Source: Begonia masoniana
Lineage: Eukaryota; Streptophyta; Magnoliopsida; Cucurbitales; Begoniaceae
Direction: 5' to 3'
Assembly: GCA_022432975.1 (NCBI GenBank)
Contig: CM039510.1
Coordinates: 34,831,677 to 34,895,676 of the forward strand
Length of the DNA: 64,000 nt
A model generated the notes under the pieces. It ran no database searches, had not been told where the DNA came from, and saw only the letters and a list, made by a program, of their open reading frames with translations. Made by a program: the position numbers and the translations under genes. Positions 23,765 through 36,260 of the stretch are shown piece after piece; within the stretch, counting starts at the first letter, position 1, and every line of letters starts with the position of its first letter.

Positions 23765-25072
23765 TCATTTAATTAACACCAAAGCTGGGTGACTATCGTC
23801 TTGGGTTGCCTTCACATCCAACAGTGACTCTGGCTCTTTCTTCTCTTCCTCAAACCTATTCACAGACTTTGGCAATGGAATTGTATCCAGAATTTCACCT
23901 TTTGCTTTTTTTAACAACGAAACATGAAAAACTGGATGGATTTTGGCCGATTTCGGGAGCAGCAACTTATATGCTACCTTTCCGACTTTCTTTGTAAATC
24001 TCAAACAGTCCGACAAATCTGGGTGCCAATTTCTGGGACTAGTTTTTTGCGACCGAACGCTGCCTGTAAGGTTGCATTTTCAGTCAAAGTTTTTCTCCAA
24101 CGACAAACTGGACATCCCTCCTATTTTTGTTCGCCGACTACTGCATCAATTGTTGAGCCCTGTTTAAATGAGTTTTGATGATACTCAAAACTTCATCCAT
24201 GTTCTTCATCTGTTCCTCCACTGTGGAAACTACCGAACTCGAATGCTCGATGCATAATAAAGTGGGTGGATCCCTTTTGTACACAGGCCTAAAAGGACTC
24301 ATTCGTATCGTCGATTGGTAGGAAGAATTATACTATAACTCTACCCAACATAGCCATTTACTCCATTCCTTTGGTTTCTCCCCAGTGAAACATCGCAAGT
24401 AAGTCTCCAGAGTCCGGTTGACTACCTCAGATTGTCCATCTGTTTGGAGATGGTACGCCAAACCAAATTTTAAAGTTGTTCCTTGTAAACGCCACAACTC
24501 TTTCCAGATCATGTCACAAATACTCTATCTGACACTATCTACTTCGGCATTCCATGTAAACGAAACACATTCTGCATAAACTTTTCCACCACTATCTTAG
24601 CTAAGTATGGTTAACTCAGGCCAACAAAATGACTGTATTTACTCAGTATATCCACCACTACTAAGATCGTGTCGTACCCATTAGATTTAGGTAACTTTTC
24701 AATGAAATCCATTTGAACATCCTCTCAAATATCAACGGGAATGGGAAGTACCTGAAAAAGTCCAGCCAGTGATAAAGCCTCATATTTGTTCTTCTGGCAA
24801 ATCGAACAATTTCGGACGTGGTTTTCCACATCATTTTTTATTCCGAACCAGAAAAGCTCTGATGCTAGATTGTTGTAGATCTTTGCAACCCCTCCATGTC
24901 CTCCTATAGGGCTATCACGGAAAAGTTTAAGAAGCTTTTCCACCACTGATGAACTCTTGGAAATAACTTTCCTATTTTTATAGAAAAGCTGATCTCCTTT
25001 TAACACAAATTTGGATTTGGCCCCGTTATCCTGTAACAACTTCTCTTTTAATTTCTGTAATTTCTCATCCAC
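23765..25072 (-). pseudogene. Ty3/gypsy integrase remnant
   Basis: The upstream part (25072-24725) holds the zinc-binding region: GGHGGVAKIYNN followed by NCSICQKNK. The catalytic core (about 24700-24200) is broken by frameshifts and stops. The C-terminal part (24016-23765) has VAYKLLLPKSAKIHPVFHVS, the conserved module before the chromodomain position in chromovirus integrases. No full-length product is possible. Confidence 0.85.
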
Positions 25073-25086
25073 TTGTAGTCCTTCTT

Positions 25087-26567
25087 CTAGCTCTTCTTTG
25101 GAATCAAACTCTGAGATATGGTCACGTTCAAATTCATCACTTCTAACACTTCGTCCTCCTTCCTAAATAGGCTATCGGCTGCCTTATTCTCACATCTTGA
25201 TTTATATTGTACTTCAAAGTCATAGCCTTGTAGTTTGATTAACCACTTTTGATGTTTTGGAGCTACCAATCTCTGTTCCAACAAGAATTTTAAGCTCATC
25301 TGATATGTCCTTGTAGTTTGTTTAACCACTTTTGATGTTTTGGAGCTACCAATCTCTGTTCCAACAAGAATTTTAAGCTCATCTGATCTGTTCTGACTAT
25401 AAATTTCCTTCCCAACAGATACGGTCTCCATTTCTGGATTGCCAACATGATAGCCATCAATTCTCTTTCATATACAGACTTTAACTTGTTTTATTGCGAT
25501 AACTGTTGGTTAAAGAATGCTATGGGTCGTTGATTCTGCATCAACACCGCCCCTATTCCCATACCCGAAGCATCAGTTTCTACGACAAATACTTCTTCAA
25601 AGTTCGGAAGAGCCAAAATTGGAACTGTAGTCATGGCCATCTTCAATTTTTCGAACGCCTTTTCTGCGTCAACACCCCAGTTCCATTTATCATTCCTCAG
25701 TTGCTTTGTAAGTGGCAGTGCAATCGACCCATAATCGGCCACAAATCGCCGATAATACCCTGTTAATCCCAAGAACCCTTGCAACTATTTTAGATTTTCA
25801 GGTGTTTGCCAATTCCTAATTGCAACCACTTTACTTTGATCTACAACAACGCTTTGATCAGAAACGTCATATCCCAAGTATTCCAGCTCTGTTTGTGCAA
25901 ACGAACATTTTTTTTCATTAATATACAGCTTCTCCTTGAGCAATATCTCTAGTGTCATTCCAAATGTTGAAGGTGATCCTCCTCTGAACGATTGTATATT
26001 AAAATATCATAAAAAAAATTAGCAGAAATTTCTGAAGGAATTTATGAAACAATTTGTTCATCAATGATTAAAACGTTGAAGGAGCATTTGTAAGCCTAAA
26101 AGGCATAACCAAAAACTCATAATGCCCTTCGTGAGTCCGGAAAGCTGTCTTGTGAACATCTTCTTTTTTAACTCTAATTTAGTGGTACCCCGATTTCAAA
26201 TCCAGCTTGGTAAATATTCTTGCTCCATATAGTTCATCTAAAAGTTCTTCGATGATAGGAATAAGAAACTTGTCCTTCACCGTTTCACGATTCAACGCTC
26301 TATAATGCACACAAAAACGCCAGCTATTGTCTTTTTTTTTAGCAGAATAATGGGACTTGAAAAAGGGCTAGAACTCGGTTGTATTGTCCTTGCTGCTAAC
26401 ATTTCCCTCACAAGTTTTTCAATTTCATCCTTCTGTATAACTGGGTATCGGTACGGCCTCACGTTCACCGGCACCGCCCCGTCTTTCAGCACAATTTGGT
26501 GCTCATGTTGCCGGCTCGGCAGTAACCCCTCTAGCGAAGCTAAAACTTCTCGATATTTAAACAACAC
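25087..26567 (-). pseudogene. Ty3/gypsy reverse transcriptase and RNase H remnant
   Basis: RT starts with VNVRPYRYPVIQKDEIEKLV and [18 protein letters not shown] (26567-26292). RNase H follows as [12 protein letters not shown] and [15 protein letters not shown] (25784-25491), then the tether region [16 protein letters not shown] (duplicated in tandem near 25260-25400). The YxDD-equivalent motif near 26005-26018 reads F-F-Y-D, so one catalytic Asp is lost, in addition to frameshifts. Confidence 0.88.
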
Positions 26568-26784
26568 CTCTGGCTATCGCTGTTTTCCATGGTGGTTTTC
26601 CGCTCTCACTTCCCAGCAAGCTTTCGAACTGTACAAAGACAACTTGTTTTTCTTTCCTCCAGTTTTTCATTAGTAACTTCAATGAAACCAACCTCCTATC
26701 TAGAGTTGGATCCCCCCTTATTTCTATTGTTTTGTGATTGACCCTCCATTTCATTATCTTTCGTTTCCAATCCAACTGCATGTC

Positions 26785-27033
26785 TCAAACCGATTCTAAC
26801 CACATCATTCCTAAGATGACATCAGTATTACCCAACTCAATATGAAGGAATTTCTCCACAATTTCTAATTCTGGAAGCTGCAGTGAAACATTCTTACAAA
26901 TTCCCACTCCTCCTAATGAATTCCCATTGCCCATTGAAATTTCATACGAATTGATGTTCTGAATTGGCAGTTTAATCTCTTGAACCAATTTGCTGTCAAT
27001 GAAGTTATGTGTCGCTCCACTATCTACCATCAC
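26785..27033 (-). pseudogene. Ty3/gypsy aspartic protease remnant
   Basis: VDSGATHNFIDSKL is the retroviral-type aspartic protease active site (DSGA), followed by a VILGMMWLE flap/C-terminal motif. The frame is short and disconnected from RT by stops. Confidence 0.85.
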
Positions 27034-27159
27034 TACAAGCTCTTTGCTCTCAATCTTCCCCTTCAGTCTAACAGTCTGTGGCTAGATCTTCATAGTTTTC
27101 GCCTTCATTTTCCTTCTCTGTATTGCAATGGTCCTCTTCTTCATCTTCCATGATCAATA

Positions 27160-27548
27160 CTTGTAGCATCCGCTTTTTACATTGATGTCTCGGATCGTAC
27201 TTTTTATCGCATCTATAACACAATCTCTTTTCCCTCCTTCATCGCATCTCCGATTCGGTTAGCCCTCTCCGTGGAACCACTGTTCTGAACATTCCTTGTG
27301 ATTTCGTTATCATCTCCGGAACTTTCCGGTAATGTCAGCTGGCCATTTCTTGATCCTGTCTCTGATTGATACAAAAAACTGTGGGTCTGAGTAGGGAGTT
27401 TTTATTTTCCACAATCTGGGAAAACTGCATCAATTCCCTCAGCCCTAAAAGTTTCATTAGTCTTACATTTCCTTTGATTTCATTCTTCAATCCATTAAAG
27501 AAAGCGCTAATAAGTACTTCTTCAGGTATTCTGATCAAACTAGATATT
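27160..27548 (-). pseudogene. Ty3/gypsy gag, 3' part
   Basis: IRIPEEVLISAFFNGLKNEI is the typical chromovirus gag motif (27548-27335). Further on, a CCHC-like knuckle reads CYRCDKKYDPRHQC (about 27178-27220). The gag frame is cut at 27548 by insertion of LTR A and resumes at 29829. Confidence 0.8.
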
Positions 27549-27759
27549 TGTAACACCCCTAGTACTGTACCCTTTTTTCCGTATAAATTTTCATTTTCTT
27601 TTATACCTAGCGTTTATGCGGAAAACATTTTGAAATCAAACTAAATAAAACTTTTTAAAACTATTATAAACATTTAATTTAAAACTATAAACAATTAAAA
27701 CTATTTAAACATTAAACAAATCGCAGAGGGGTAAAACCGAAAAAACAGAGAGGAATGAA

Positions 27760-27850
27760 AGCAGCGACGGATCGTTGTAGGCGCTGCCCAATGCAGCGCC
27801 CGATCGCTGCATTGTGCAGCGACTGGGCGCTGCACTTGCAGCGACCAGTT
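27760..27850. repeat. GCAGCG-type palindromic array of LTR A
   Basis: Inverted words GCAGCGA, TCGCTGC and GGCGCTGC alternate (for example GGCGCTGC...GCAGCGCC and TCGCTGC...GCAGCGA). It is the family-specific counterpart of the arrays in LTRs B-E. Confidence 0.65.
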
Positions 27851-28393
27851 TCTTTTTTTTTTTTTTTTGTTTCTCTCTGGAATCCGAGATTCCAGAGAGC
27901 TAATCCAACCTTTACACCAACTTTCTCTCCCATTTTTCTACTGTACTTTTTCATGAAAACTTTCTATAAAACAAACTCACCTTCCCTACCCTATATACAA
28001 ATTGCAAACTCACACAGCTCACCTATAAACCTAATCGATTTTAAGAAAACGAACCGCGTGGTTCTATTTAAAAACTGAGCATCCCCAAATACCAAACGTT
28101 TACAAAATACATTTCAAAACGTTTTATAAACAATTTTAAAACATAGCCTATCCACTACCAAAACCAAACATCCTGTAACGTCTATACAATTTAACCAAAA
28201 ACATCCAGATAATCTTCCAAATACATACACAACCCCAAACCCTCAAAACACGTATATACTTCCCCCACGGGTCGGTAAAGCATCAACTGTACAGCACACT
28301 ACCGCAAGCATCGTCCATCAACCGAGTCATGCCTCAGGTGGAGAGACCTCGTAGTCACCTGTATCGGGATCACCTACACCATACAGACACCTA

Positions 28394-28414
28394 TGAGATA
28401 AAAATCTCAGTAAG
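28394..28414 (-). other. LTR hairpin of A
   Basis: Plus strand TGAGAT-AAAA-ATCTCA then GTAAG: a perfect 6-bp stem with a 4-nt loop. On the minus strand this is CTTAC, stem, TAG/GTG. Confidence 0.75.
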
Positions 28415-29828
28415 CTCTAGTAAATGTAAATGCGTGCTGTGCATATGAATCTGTAAATCATGCATTGTTTTCTTTACTTTGCTTTACTTTACTTTGCTTT
28501 GCTTTGCTATAAACTGTATACCGAAGGGCCATTTAAACTATATACCGAAGGGTCATTTAAACTGTATACCGTAGGGACATCATTTCTTTGCATTCACTTT
28601 AAAACGTCGTGCGGAAATTCGTTTTCATGACATTTGAAATACGTGATGCATGAACAGATATGAACATAAAATAAACAATCAACATGCATACCATCAAGAC
28701 CGAAATGGATAACCTATAACAATTATAAACCTATCTACCCGACCAAAGCAATTTAAAACAAACAATCCATTGAGATCCTCGACGCTACATCGAAGTACGG
28801 TGTAGGCCAATCGGCCAGAGAAGATCACGAGAACTTACCTCGCGTCCGTTGCAGCTCAAGCTCCGTCCACGAGCGTTGTTTGTCTGAGGCAAAACACAAC
28901 GATCATCAATATCACGCGTTTAAACTTCTAATCGTCCGAATTCAACATAACCTTAACTAAGGAACTTCCTAAAGCCCTAATCCAATTCATTGAGCTATTT
29001 ATTCGAGCAATTTACGCTCGGCACTTCAATTCACAATTTACGAGTTTTTCTCTAAAAACCCGAAAATCCCCAAATTCTTAACTTTTCACAAATCGGTTTA
29101 AACTCGTCCAATAACGTCAAATACGTGCAATATATACTTAAGCACGGCTAACCTATTAATTACGAACCCTAATTCGCGTTTTTAACGAAAAGGTATCGAA
29201 ACCCTAATTGCCTAAAACGCCATAAATATCGAAATAAAAGCTCTAAGATGGTAGGCTCATACCTAGAACGTTGATTGAAGGAGAAAGCGTGAAGAACGGA
29301 AGACGAACGGGAGAGAAATCGACGTCGAAATGGAGGGAATCGCTCGCGGCCAGAGAGGAGATCGCGAGGGAGAAAGAAAAAGAAAGGCTCTGGCGTGAAA
29401 TGGAGGAAGAGAGGAAGGGCTGTGATGTTTTAATTAAAATTTGATTTTCAAAATTACCATCTTGCCCTTAGCACATATTTCTACTTTATTTCGTCCTTCG
29501 GTTCATTAATCGTCCAACTATTTGGGTTCACCAAATTTCTTTATTTCACCAACAAGTCCAACTTATTATTTGGGATTCATTAAAACTGTCCGTTCGCAAT
29601 TCGGACCCTGTTTACTATTTTTACTAAAACGTTCTTTATATTACGAGAAATCTAATTACTCGAAATATAGCGTCACTATCCCGAAAAATCCTATAAATTT
29701 CTTAAAATCCCAATTAGTCGATAGGATCCTAATGATGCTTTCTTTTCGTAAAATGGGCTTGATTTGACATATTTACAAAAATGCCACTTATATTAAAATA
29801 TTAATATCCCGAAAAGCCGGGTATTACA

Positions 29829-30139
29829 ATATTAGTGTTTCAAATCTCGTTCTGGAGTCATCCACTGACCCTTCCTACTGTAACGTTAATAGCCTATTGC
29901 AACTGGATCTTTCTTTCATCATTCGGAATCTTTCTGTCATAAGTTGTTTCAGTTCCGTCCATGTCCGAAACGGTCAATTTCTATTTTTCCACTGGAACCA
30001 AGACAAAGCTTGTCCCTCAAAACAAACAGTTACAACCTCTATTTTCTCCTCCTTAGACATACGATTGATGGAGAAATACCGCTATGCCCGGAATATCAAG
30101 CCTTCCACGTCGTCTCCAAAAAAAATTGGAAACTCCAAT
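29829..30139 (-). pseudogene. Ty3/gypsy gag, middle part
   Basis: Minus-strand remnant with ALSWFQWKNR, WTELKQLMTERF and GSVDDSRTRFE, the conserved core of plant gypsy gag. It abuts LTR A on one side and LTR B on the other, whose left target copy is CCAAT at 30135-30139. Confidence 0.8.
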
Positions 30140-30479
30140 TGTAACGCCCCGAATTAAATAAACCCGGATCGCTACTCATGACATAGAACAGGACTAAGAA
30201 ATTTTTAAGAAAAATTTTAAAATTTCACTCAACGATAAAGATTAAGTCTTTAAATCTTCAAATCTTGCAGCGGAAAACATTTTGTATAAACAACATTTAT
30301 GAAATAAACAATATGTTAAAACGTTTGGCTGAGAGAAACGAAACTGAACAGTATTAGTGGAAGAAGTGGATACAAACAACATCTACCGCCGAACAGTGTC
30401 AGCGGTAGAAGCAGAAACAAAAGGCATCTTCTGCTTCCAACATCCACCGCTCGCGTCAGCCAAACGACACGTCGACTTT

Positions 30480-31045
30480 CACGCATCCACCTGTCACAAA
30501 AACGACAAAAATCTAATACTCACTCCTACGCTCATATTCACCGGTCACAAAACGACAAAAATCTAATGCTCACTCCTACGCTCACATCCACCGGTCACAA
30601 AACGACAAAAATCAAATGCTCACTCCTACGCTCACATCCACCGGTCACAAAACGACAAAAATCAAATGCTCACTCCTACGCTCACATCCACCGGTCACAA
30701 AACGACAAAAATCAAATGCTCACTCCTACGCTCACATCCACCGGTCACAAAACGACAAAAATCAAATGCCCACTCCTACGCTCACATCCACCAGTCACAA
30801 AACGACAAAAACTCAACATCCATGGGTCACAAAACGACAAAAATCAAATGCTCACTCCTACGCTCACATCCACCGGTCACAAAACGACAAAAACTCAACA
30901 TCCACAGGTGGACTACATCCACCGGTCACAAAACGACAAAAACTCAACATCCACAGGTGGACTACATCCACCGATGGACAAAACACTCAACATCCACCGG
31001 TGGACTACATCCACCGATAGACAAACACTCAACATCCACCACTAA
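30480..31045 (+). repeat. 50-bp minisatellite with CATCCACCGGT words in LTR B
   Basis: About eight 50-bp units carry CACATCCACCGGTCACAAAA then CGACAAAAATC and CACTCCTACGCT. They grade into shorter units with ACATCCACAGGTGGACTACATCCACCG, where CATCCACCGGTGGATG is a perfect palindrome. Since 50 is not a multiple of three, the three frames are permuted copies; these are not genes. Confidence 0.9.
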
Positions 31046-31434
31046 ACAACCATTTTCACTATAAACAAAGAAAACTCCGACTACCAAAAGAGATTGAGCA
31101 TTTTACTAAAAATCGTTCGAAACAACATAAGTCCACAACTTTCTAAAAATATCCAGCAAAGCAACTACCTCTAAACCAAATCGTGTTTTTCATGCTCAGA
31201 ACAAGAAAACCATTAAGTTGTTAAAAACATCAGAACTATTAATGTTATTAAAACTCTCTGCATACTTCCACAAGACACTTATCCACTGAAACTTCATAAA
31301 TAGACAATAGTTAAACCGCCTCATCAGAACACCAAACCGTGGCATTGAAGTGCTCCCCCAACCAGCCTAGTCCTCAACATGCTCAAAGAACACACCTTCT
31401 GAGGCTTCTTCACCTACATCACAAAACTCATCTA

Positions 31435-31454
31435 TTAGCCTAATGCTAAGTAAG
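31435..31454 (-). other. LTR hairpin of B
   Basis: Plus strand TTAGC-CTAAT-GCTAA then GTAAG: a 5-bp stem whose sequence differs from A, C and E but pairs fully. Confidence 0.75.
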
Positions 31455-32125
31455 TAAAGCAATAATAAAATGATATGCTAAAACATAAATCCTAGTCATG
31501 CAGTTTCTACTTTCACATCTCAGTTGCATTCATGTTCTTTCTCTGATCTGATCCCTCGGTTCCATTGGGAGTTGGATCATTTTTCCCAAAGTCATACATC
31601 CTCTTCATAAGTTAAGGGGCAGATTAGTTCCCTTAATAGCTGATCTGATCCTAAATTCCATTGGGAAGCAGATCAATTTTTCCAAAGTCATACATCCTCT
31701 TCATAAGTTAAGGGGCAGATTAGTTCTCTTAATAGCTTATTTGTTGCAATCTGTTCATTTCTTACTATACCAATACATGTAAATTCTGTGACGGCCCAAA
31801 ACTGAACCCGATCGGGGTCCGGGATCGAAGCCATCACTCCGGGACAGATAACAGAAAACGGGGACTATATTTTTTTTTGTACATTAAACTTTTAAAACAT
31901 TTACAGAGAGAGGGTGAATCCTCTGGAGTTAAAGCAAACGAGATTCAGTTGGCTGGATTACTGAAGTGAATAACAGAGGGGACGGGGAGGAACAGGGAAC
32001 AGAAAGGGCGAAGGAATTAAATAAACGGAATAAACAGGGAGTAAAAGCAGAAATACATAAGCATAAGGCTGGCGGGGAAACTTAGTTTAAAAGAGCAGCG
32101 GTGGATTTAGATAAGACCAAACAGA

Positions 32126-32412
32126 TGACGTCAGTCGGTAGATGCTGAGTAAAGCTGAATCAGATGTGTGGTGACGTCATCGGAAGATGTGATGACCTCA
32201 TCGGCAGATATAGGCAGCAGATGGAATCGAAATGTATGATGACGTCATCGGAAGATGTGATGACGTCATCGGCAGATATAGATAGTAAACGTAATCGGCA
32301 GAAGGTGATGACGTCAGCCGGAAGATGGATGACGTCACCGGAAGATGTAGGCAGCAGTTGAAATCGGCAGAAGAAAAGCTATAGTGACGTCATCGGAAAA
32401 GGAGATGACGTC
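32126..32412. promoter_or_regulatory. Cluster of eight TGACGTCA palindromes in LTR C
   Basis: Eight perfect TGACGTCA octamers (and one TGACCTCA variant) occur in about 290 bp. Most are followed by TCGGAAGAT or TCGGCAGAT. TGACGTCA is the optimal site for TGA/CREB-class bZIP factors. It could act as an enhancer in the LTR, or be only the family-specific palindromic word. Confidence 0.75.
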
Positions 32413-33402
32413 ATCGGAAGATGCATGCAATAAACGAAATCGGCAGGAGCAAAACCTAAACAGAATTACTGTTTGGCGGTAGATGCAGATACGACAAAAG
32501 ATGAATAGTGATAACCGGTGGATGTGAACTACAAACAGAATTGAGTTCACCGGTGGATGTAATCGGAAGACATAGTTTTAAAGACAAAGTTTGACAGCTT
32601 TTAACAGGAAGACTTACCAACAGAGAGCAGAAAAACAAAAAACATGAAAGACTCAGATTCTCAAACCAATTCAAAACGTGGTTCTCAAGCACAACAGAAG
32701 GCATAAAAACTTCAAACTTCAGAGACTGATTTAAAAACATAACTTGAACACATGTTTAAAGGAACACGACAGGATTTTCAAGAAAACGGACTGCATGGAT
32801 AACTCTAAAACCAGAAGTCATCCATACACAAGATAACAGATAATATCCCAAACAATTCCAGAATATTCAGAACATCATTCAACTGTCAAATATAGAACAA
32901 ACAGAAAGCATGAGAGTTGTAAACCTTCGATGCCCGATTCTACACAAGGATGCAGAGCACTCTTTACAATTAACAGATTCAAAGGAAACAGACTGCATTG
33001 ATAGTTCCAAAACCAGAAGTCATCCATGCACAAACTAACAGATAATACTCCAAACAATTTTAGAATATTCAGAACATGAATTCAACTGTCAAATACAGTA
33101 GTTTTAATAACTTAGATATCAAAATCTGTACATTGTTTTAAAATCTGAGGATCAGTACAGAACCTAACATATATTTGCAGACTTTCCCAAAACGGAAGTT
33201 TTTACAGAGTTTTTACAACAAAGCCAGAATTTTCAGAAGACTTTACAGATATAGACATTACAGAAAACTTAGACCTCGGGTCAGAATTTGTCTGGCTGCA
33301 GCAACCACACCCGAGAGCTCGATTCACTAGCCACCTATTCATCAGACTGAGGCACAGAGTCCTCATTTTCAGGTTCAATACCTACATCAGGAAGTTCACC
33401 TA

Positions 33403-33422
33403 TGAGTCTAAAACTCAGTAAG
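33403..33422 (-). other. LTR hairpin of C
   Basis: Plus strand TGAGT-CTAAA-ACTCA then GTAAG: a 5-bp stem; compared with A the inner pairs have changed on both sides. Confidence 0.75.
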
Positions 33423-35094
33423 AACATAATAGATATGCATGCGGTTTTCAGAAATACAGTGACAGTACAGAACATTACGTTTCAGTGGCAGAGGGGTATA
33501 AGTGGGGCTTATAGGGGAACAGGCAGTGCACGACAGGCACAACAGATTTTCAGAACAGATTCAGAACAGAAACAGTAGGCCAGTCCCCGTCCCGCACTTA
33601 ACCGGTACATTTCAGTCAGATTTTATCTTATTTAGTTTCAAACAGTGTACAGAAAACATTTGCATGTCTTTCAGAGAAAACGTGTATGCATGAAGAGTGC
33701 TTGAACTTAAACAGGCAGAGAGCAGATGACAGAAATAACAGAACATACGGTGAGACAGAACATAGACAACTCAGAACATAACTATAACCTTTCTACCCAA
33801 AACAACCCGACAGAACAGAAAACCTAGTACCTCCGAGATGTAAGGCCTTAAGGGCCAACCTACGGATATGAACTTACCTGTGGTCCGAAATGCAACAAGC
33901 TTGAACGCACGAGCACTGTGGTTCACGAACCTATAGCATGCATAAACGGACATTAACCCTAAACATCACGAAACTAGCAAATAAATAAACTACAAAAATC
34001 ATTTTCTATCTAAGATGATTACCTTAGACCGAAAAGCAGGAGGAAAATCAAAGAAGGAAGAAACTCCTTGCGTTGGTTTTCTTCAACCAAAAGAGAGAAG
34101 CAGAGAGGGAAATGAGAGAAAGCAGAGAGGGAAAAGTCTCACGTAGGAGGAAGAGAAGAAAATGGAATACAAATACATGGCTTGTCTTCTTCCACAAGTT
34201 TGCCAAGTGTCAATCATCCATTTGATTTCTCCCACCAACCTTAATTTCTTCCTAATTTGCCCTTCCATTGGTTTTTGACTAAACTTCTATTTAGTTCGTC
34301 GAATTGGTTTTACAATCACTCTCATTCAATTGAACACTCCGACAATTTCATTAAAAATAGTCATTGCATTAATATCAGAGTAATCCTGCTTAAGTATTCG
34401 GGGAAAATAATTACACAGAAAATGCCGGGTGTTACAAATTCATATTCGTATTCTTTCAAGATATGATGCATGACATACAGACAAATTCAAACATTCATAA
34501 TCCTACTGTTTTGTGATGTAGGCCCGAAGGCACATGCATACTCCACTTACCTGGCTTCCTAGAAATGCTCGGTTTCAAACTACTTCGGAAGTTTTGCTCA
34601 CCTAAGTCATAAACAGAATATCAATTAGATTTTTACTAAACCTCAATCTAATCTATCCAGAAATCTAAGGAATCTAGTTCGGGAGTTCTATACATAGTGC
34701 ATTCCTGATTCACCACAAAACCGAAACTAACTCCCACCTACAGCATTCACCAAAGCTCACATCTATACTCCTCTCTACCATCACTAGTTACAATGTAACA
34801 CGAAATCGAAGTAGACTCACCTAGTTTGGAGAAAAATCAGAGAGGGAATCACCTGGAGAGCTCTGCTGAGGTTGAGCTGAATACCAAGAGAGAAAGTATG
34901 GAAAATAGTGGCGGCTACAGTGCATTAATCATAAAACCTCTTTCCTTAAATAGGTTATCACTATAATGCTCTATTTACCATTATGCCAGTACTTAGTCAT
35001 TTATTAACCTAATCCCTAATTCTCCCAGTTTTATCCATAAAACGTACACTACAAGTTGGTTAAGTAAATTAGTTCAATGAAACCGGGTGTTACA

Positions 35095-35411
35095 ACAATT
35101 TCCTTGGAAGATAATCCCTCATCGCTACTGCCCGCTCATTCTCGACTTCCCTAGGAATCCTTTCATCCGATAATTCTAGCAAATTCTCCGAATCTTGTTT
35201 TCTTGTTTCTTCCGATCGCTCTATCAATTTCTTTAACTGCTCCTACATTATAAGCATTGTTTTATCCATTGCTGAAAACTTTCCCATCTTCTGTAGCTCC
35301 TCCTTCATCTCCGTCCATTCCTTCTACCAATTGCTCATTGTTTCCTTTTGTGCTTCAGCTCTCGTCAATATTCTTCGCATCTCTCGAAAAATGCTGTGAT
35401 ACCAAATTGAT
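35095..35411 (-). pseudogene. Ty3/gypsy gag 5' part and primer-binding region
   Basis: Minus-strand N-terminal gag remnant, Glu/Lys-rich and interrupted. It begins after a TGGTATCACAGC primer-site-like sequence that adjoins the 5' LTR start at 35412. Confidence 0.65.
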
Positions 35412-35759
35412 ATGAATTATTGTAACACCCCGAGTCTTCAGAACCCGGTTTGTTACACAAAACTTGCGCATGACCCGGAAACTCTGGTTCAAATTTGAAA
35501 TTTTGCTCGAAGGTCGTAATTTAATATTTTCTAAAACCTCAACATTTAAGAACTTGCAGCGGAAATCATTTGAGTAAAAATAGAGTTAAATAAAACTATT
35601 GAACAATGCTTGAATAATCAGTTGGAAAATTAAGGAATAATCGGTCGAGAAGGAATAAAAGTTTAAATCGCAAAAAAGAAAATACTTCTTAAGGTTCAAA
35701 AGTCAAACGCATCGCCCGCTGGCTGAAGCAGAAAATGGAAGACATCATCCGGTGGCAAA

Positions 35760-36260
35760 ACGACAAAGTATTCTCTACATCTTCCGGTAGATTCACACCC
35801 GACATCCACCGGTCACTAAACGATAAAAGACTTTTTACATCATCCGGTAGATTTACACACGACATCCACCGGTCACTAAACGACAAAAGACTTTCTACAT
35901 CATCCGGTAGATTTACACATGACATCCACCGGTCACTAAACGACAAAAGACTTTCTACATCATCCGGTAGATTTACACACGACATCCACCGGTCACTAAA
36001 CGACAAAAGACTTTCTACATCTTCCGATGATGTCAGCCAGATGATTTCCTTCATCCGATGGACTTTGTTCTATATCCACCGGTGACTAAACAACAAAATG
36101 CCCTCTACATCTTCCGATGACGTCAGCACGCATCTGCCGATGAGTTTACTGAGACATCATCTGATAGACTTAAACCTACACCTTCCGATTGAGTAAACTG
36201 CATACGCCGATCACTAAACGACAAATTTCGTTCTATATCATCCGATGGCTTCCACTGAAG
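35760..36260 (+). repeat. 60-bp minisatellite with CATCCACCGGT words in LTR D
   Basis: Four to five 60-bp units with GACATCCACCGGTCACTAAA, CGACAAAAGAC and ACATCATCCGGTAGAT, then degenerate CATCTTCCGATGACGTCAG and CATCTGCCGATGAG words. A unit length divisible by three keeps frames open on both strands (about 120 codons), which I do not take as coding. Confidence 0.88.

Larger units (their letters stand above)
27549..29828 (-). mobile_element. LTR A: 2.28-kb solo-LTR-like insertion
   Basis: Plus-strand TGTAACACCCC to GGGTATTACA, flanked by ATATT (27544-27548 and 29829-29833). TG...CA ends plus a 5-bp duplication fit a solo LTR of a large element; no coding or second LTR was found. Minus-strand reading gives a pyrimidine-rich leader (29400-29270), donor CTAG/GTATGA at 29263/29262, the hairpin at 28394-28414 and a GCAGCG-rich palindromic patch (27760-27850). 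A and E share several blocks (CCCACGGGTC, GGTGTAGGCCAATCGGCCA) and are one family. Orientation is inferred from the leader and donor. Confidence 0.85.
31787..34436 (-). mobile_element. LTR C: 2.65-kb solo-LTR-like insertion inside B
   Basis: Plus-strand TGTGACGGCCC to GGGTGTTACA with perfect 5-bp duplications AATTC (31782-31786 and 34437-34441). No protein is encoded. Minus-strand donor CTAAG/GTAATC is at 34023/34022 after a leader with TTCTTCCTTC words. The hairpin is at 33403-33422 and the TGACGTCA array at 32126-32412. It is the youngest layer of this nest because it interrupts B. Confidence 0.87.
30140..35094 (-). mobile_element. LTR B: solo-LTR-like insertion, itself split by LTR C
   Basis: Plus-strand TGTAACGCCCCG to CCGGGTGTTACA. 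Flanks CCAAT (30135-30139) and ACAAT (35095-35099) match at four of five bases. Without C it is about 2.3 kb and shares blocks with D, including a tandem pair of ~95-bp units starting CTGATCTGATCC (31548-31735). Minus-strand donor CTAG/GTGAGT is at 34821/34820. The hairpin is at 31435-31454 and the array at 30360-31045. Confidence 0.82.

Noticed and set aside
30566..31064. Three overlapping ~130-160-codon frames in LTR B
   Set aside because: The same repetitive peptide in three frames, caused by a 50-bp unit; no independent coding sign.
35689..36085. Repetitive frames of ~120 codons on both strands in LTR D
   Set aside because: A 60-bp tandem unit explains them.
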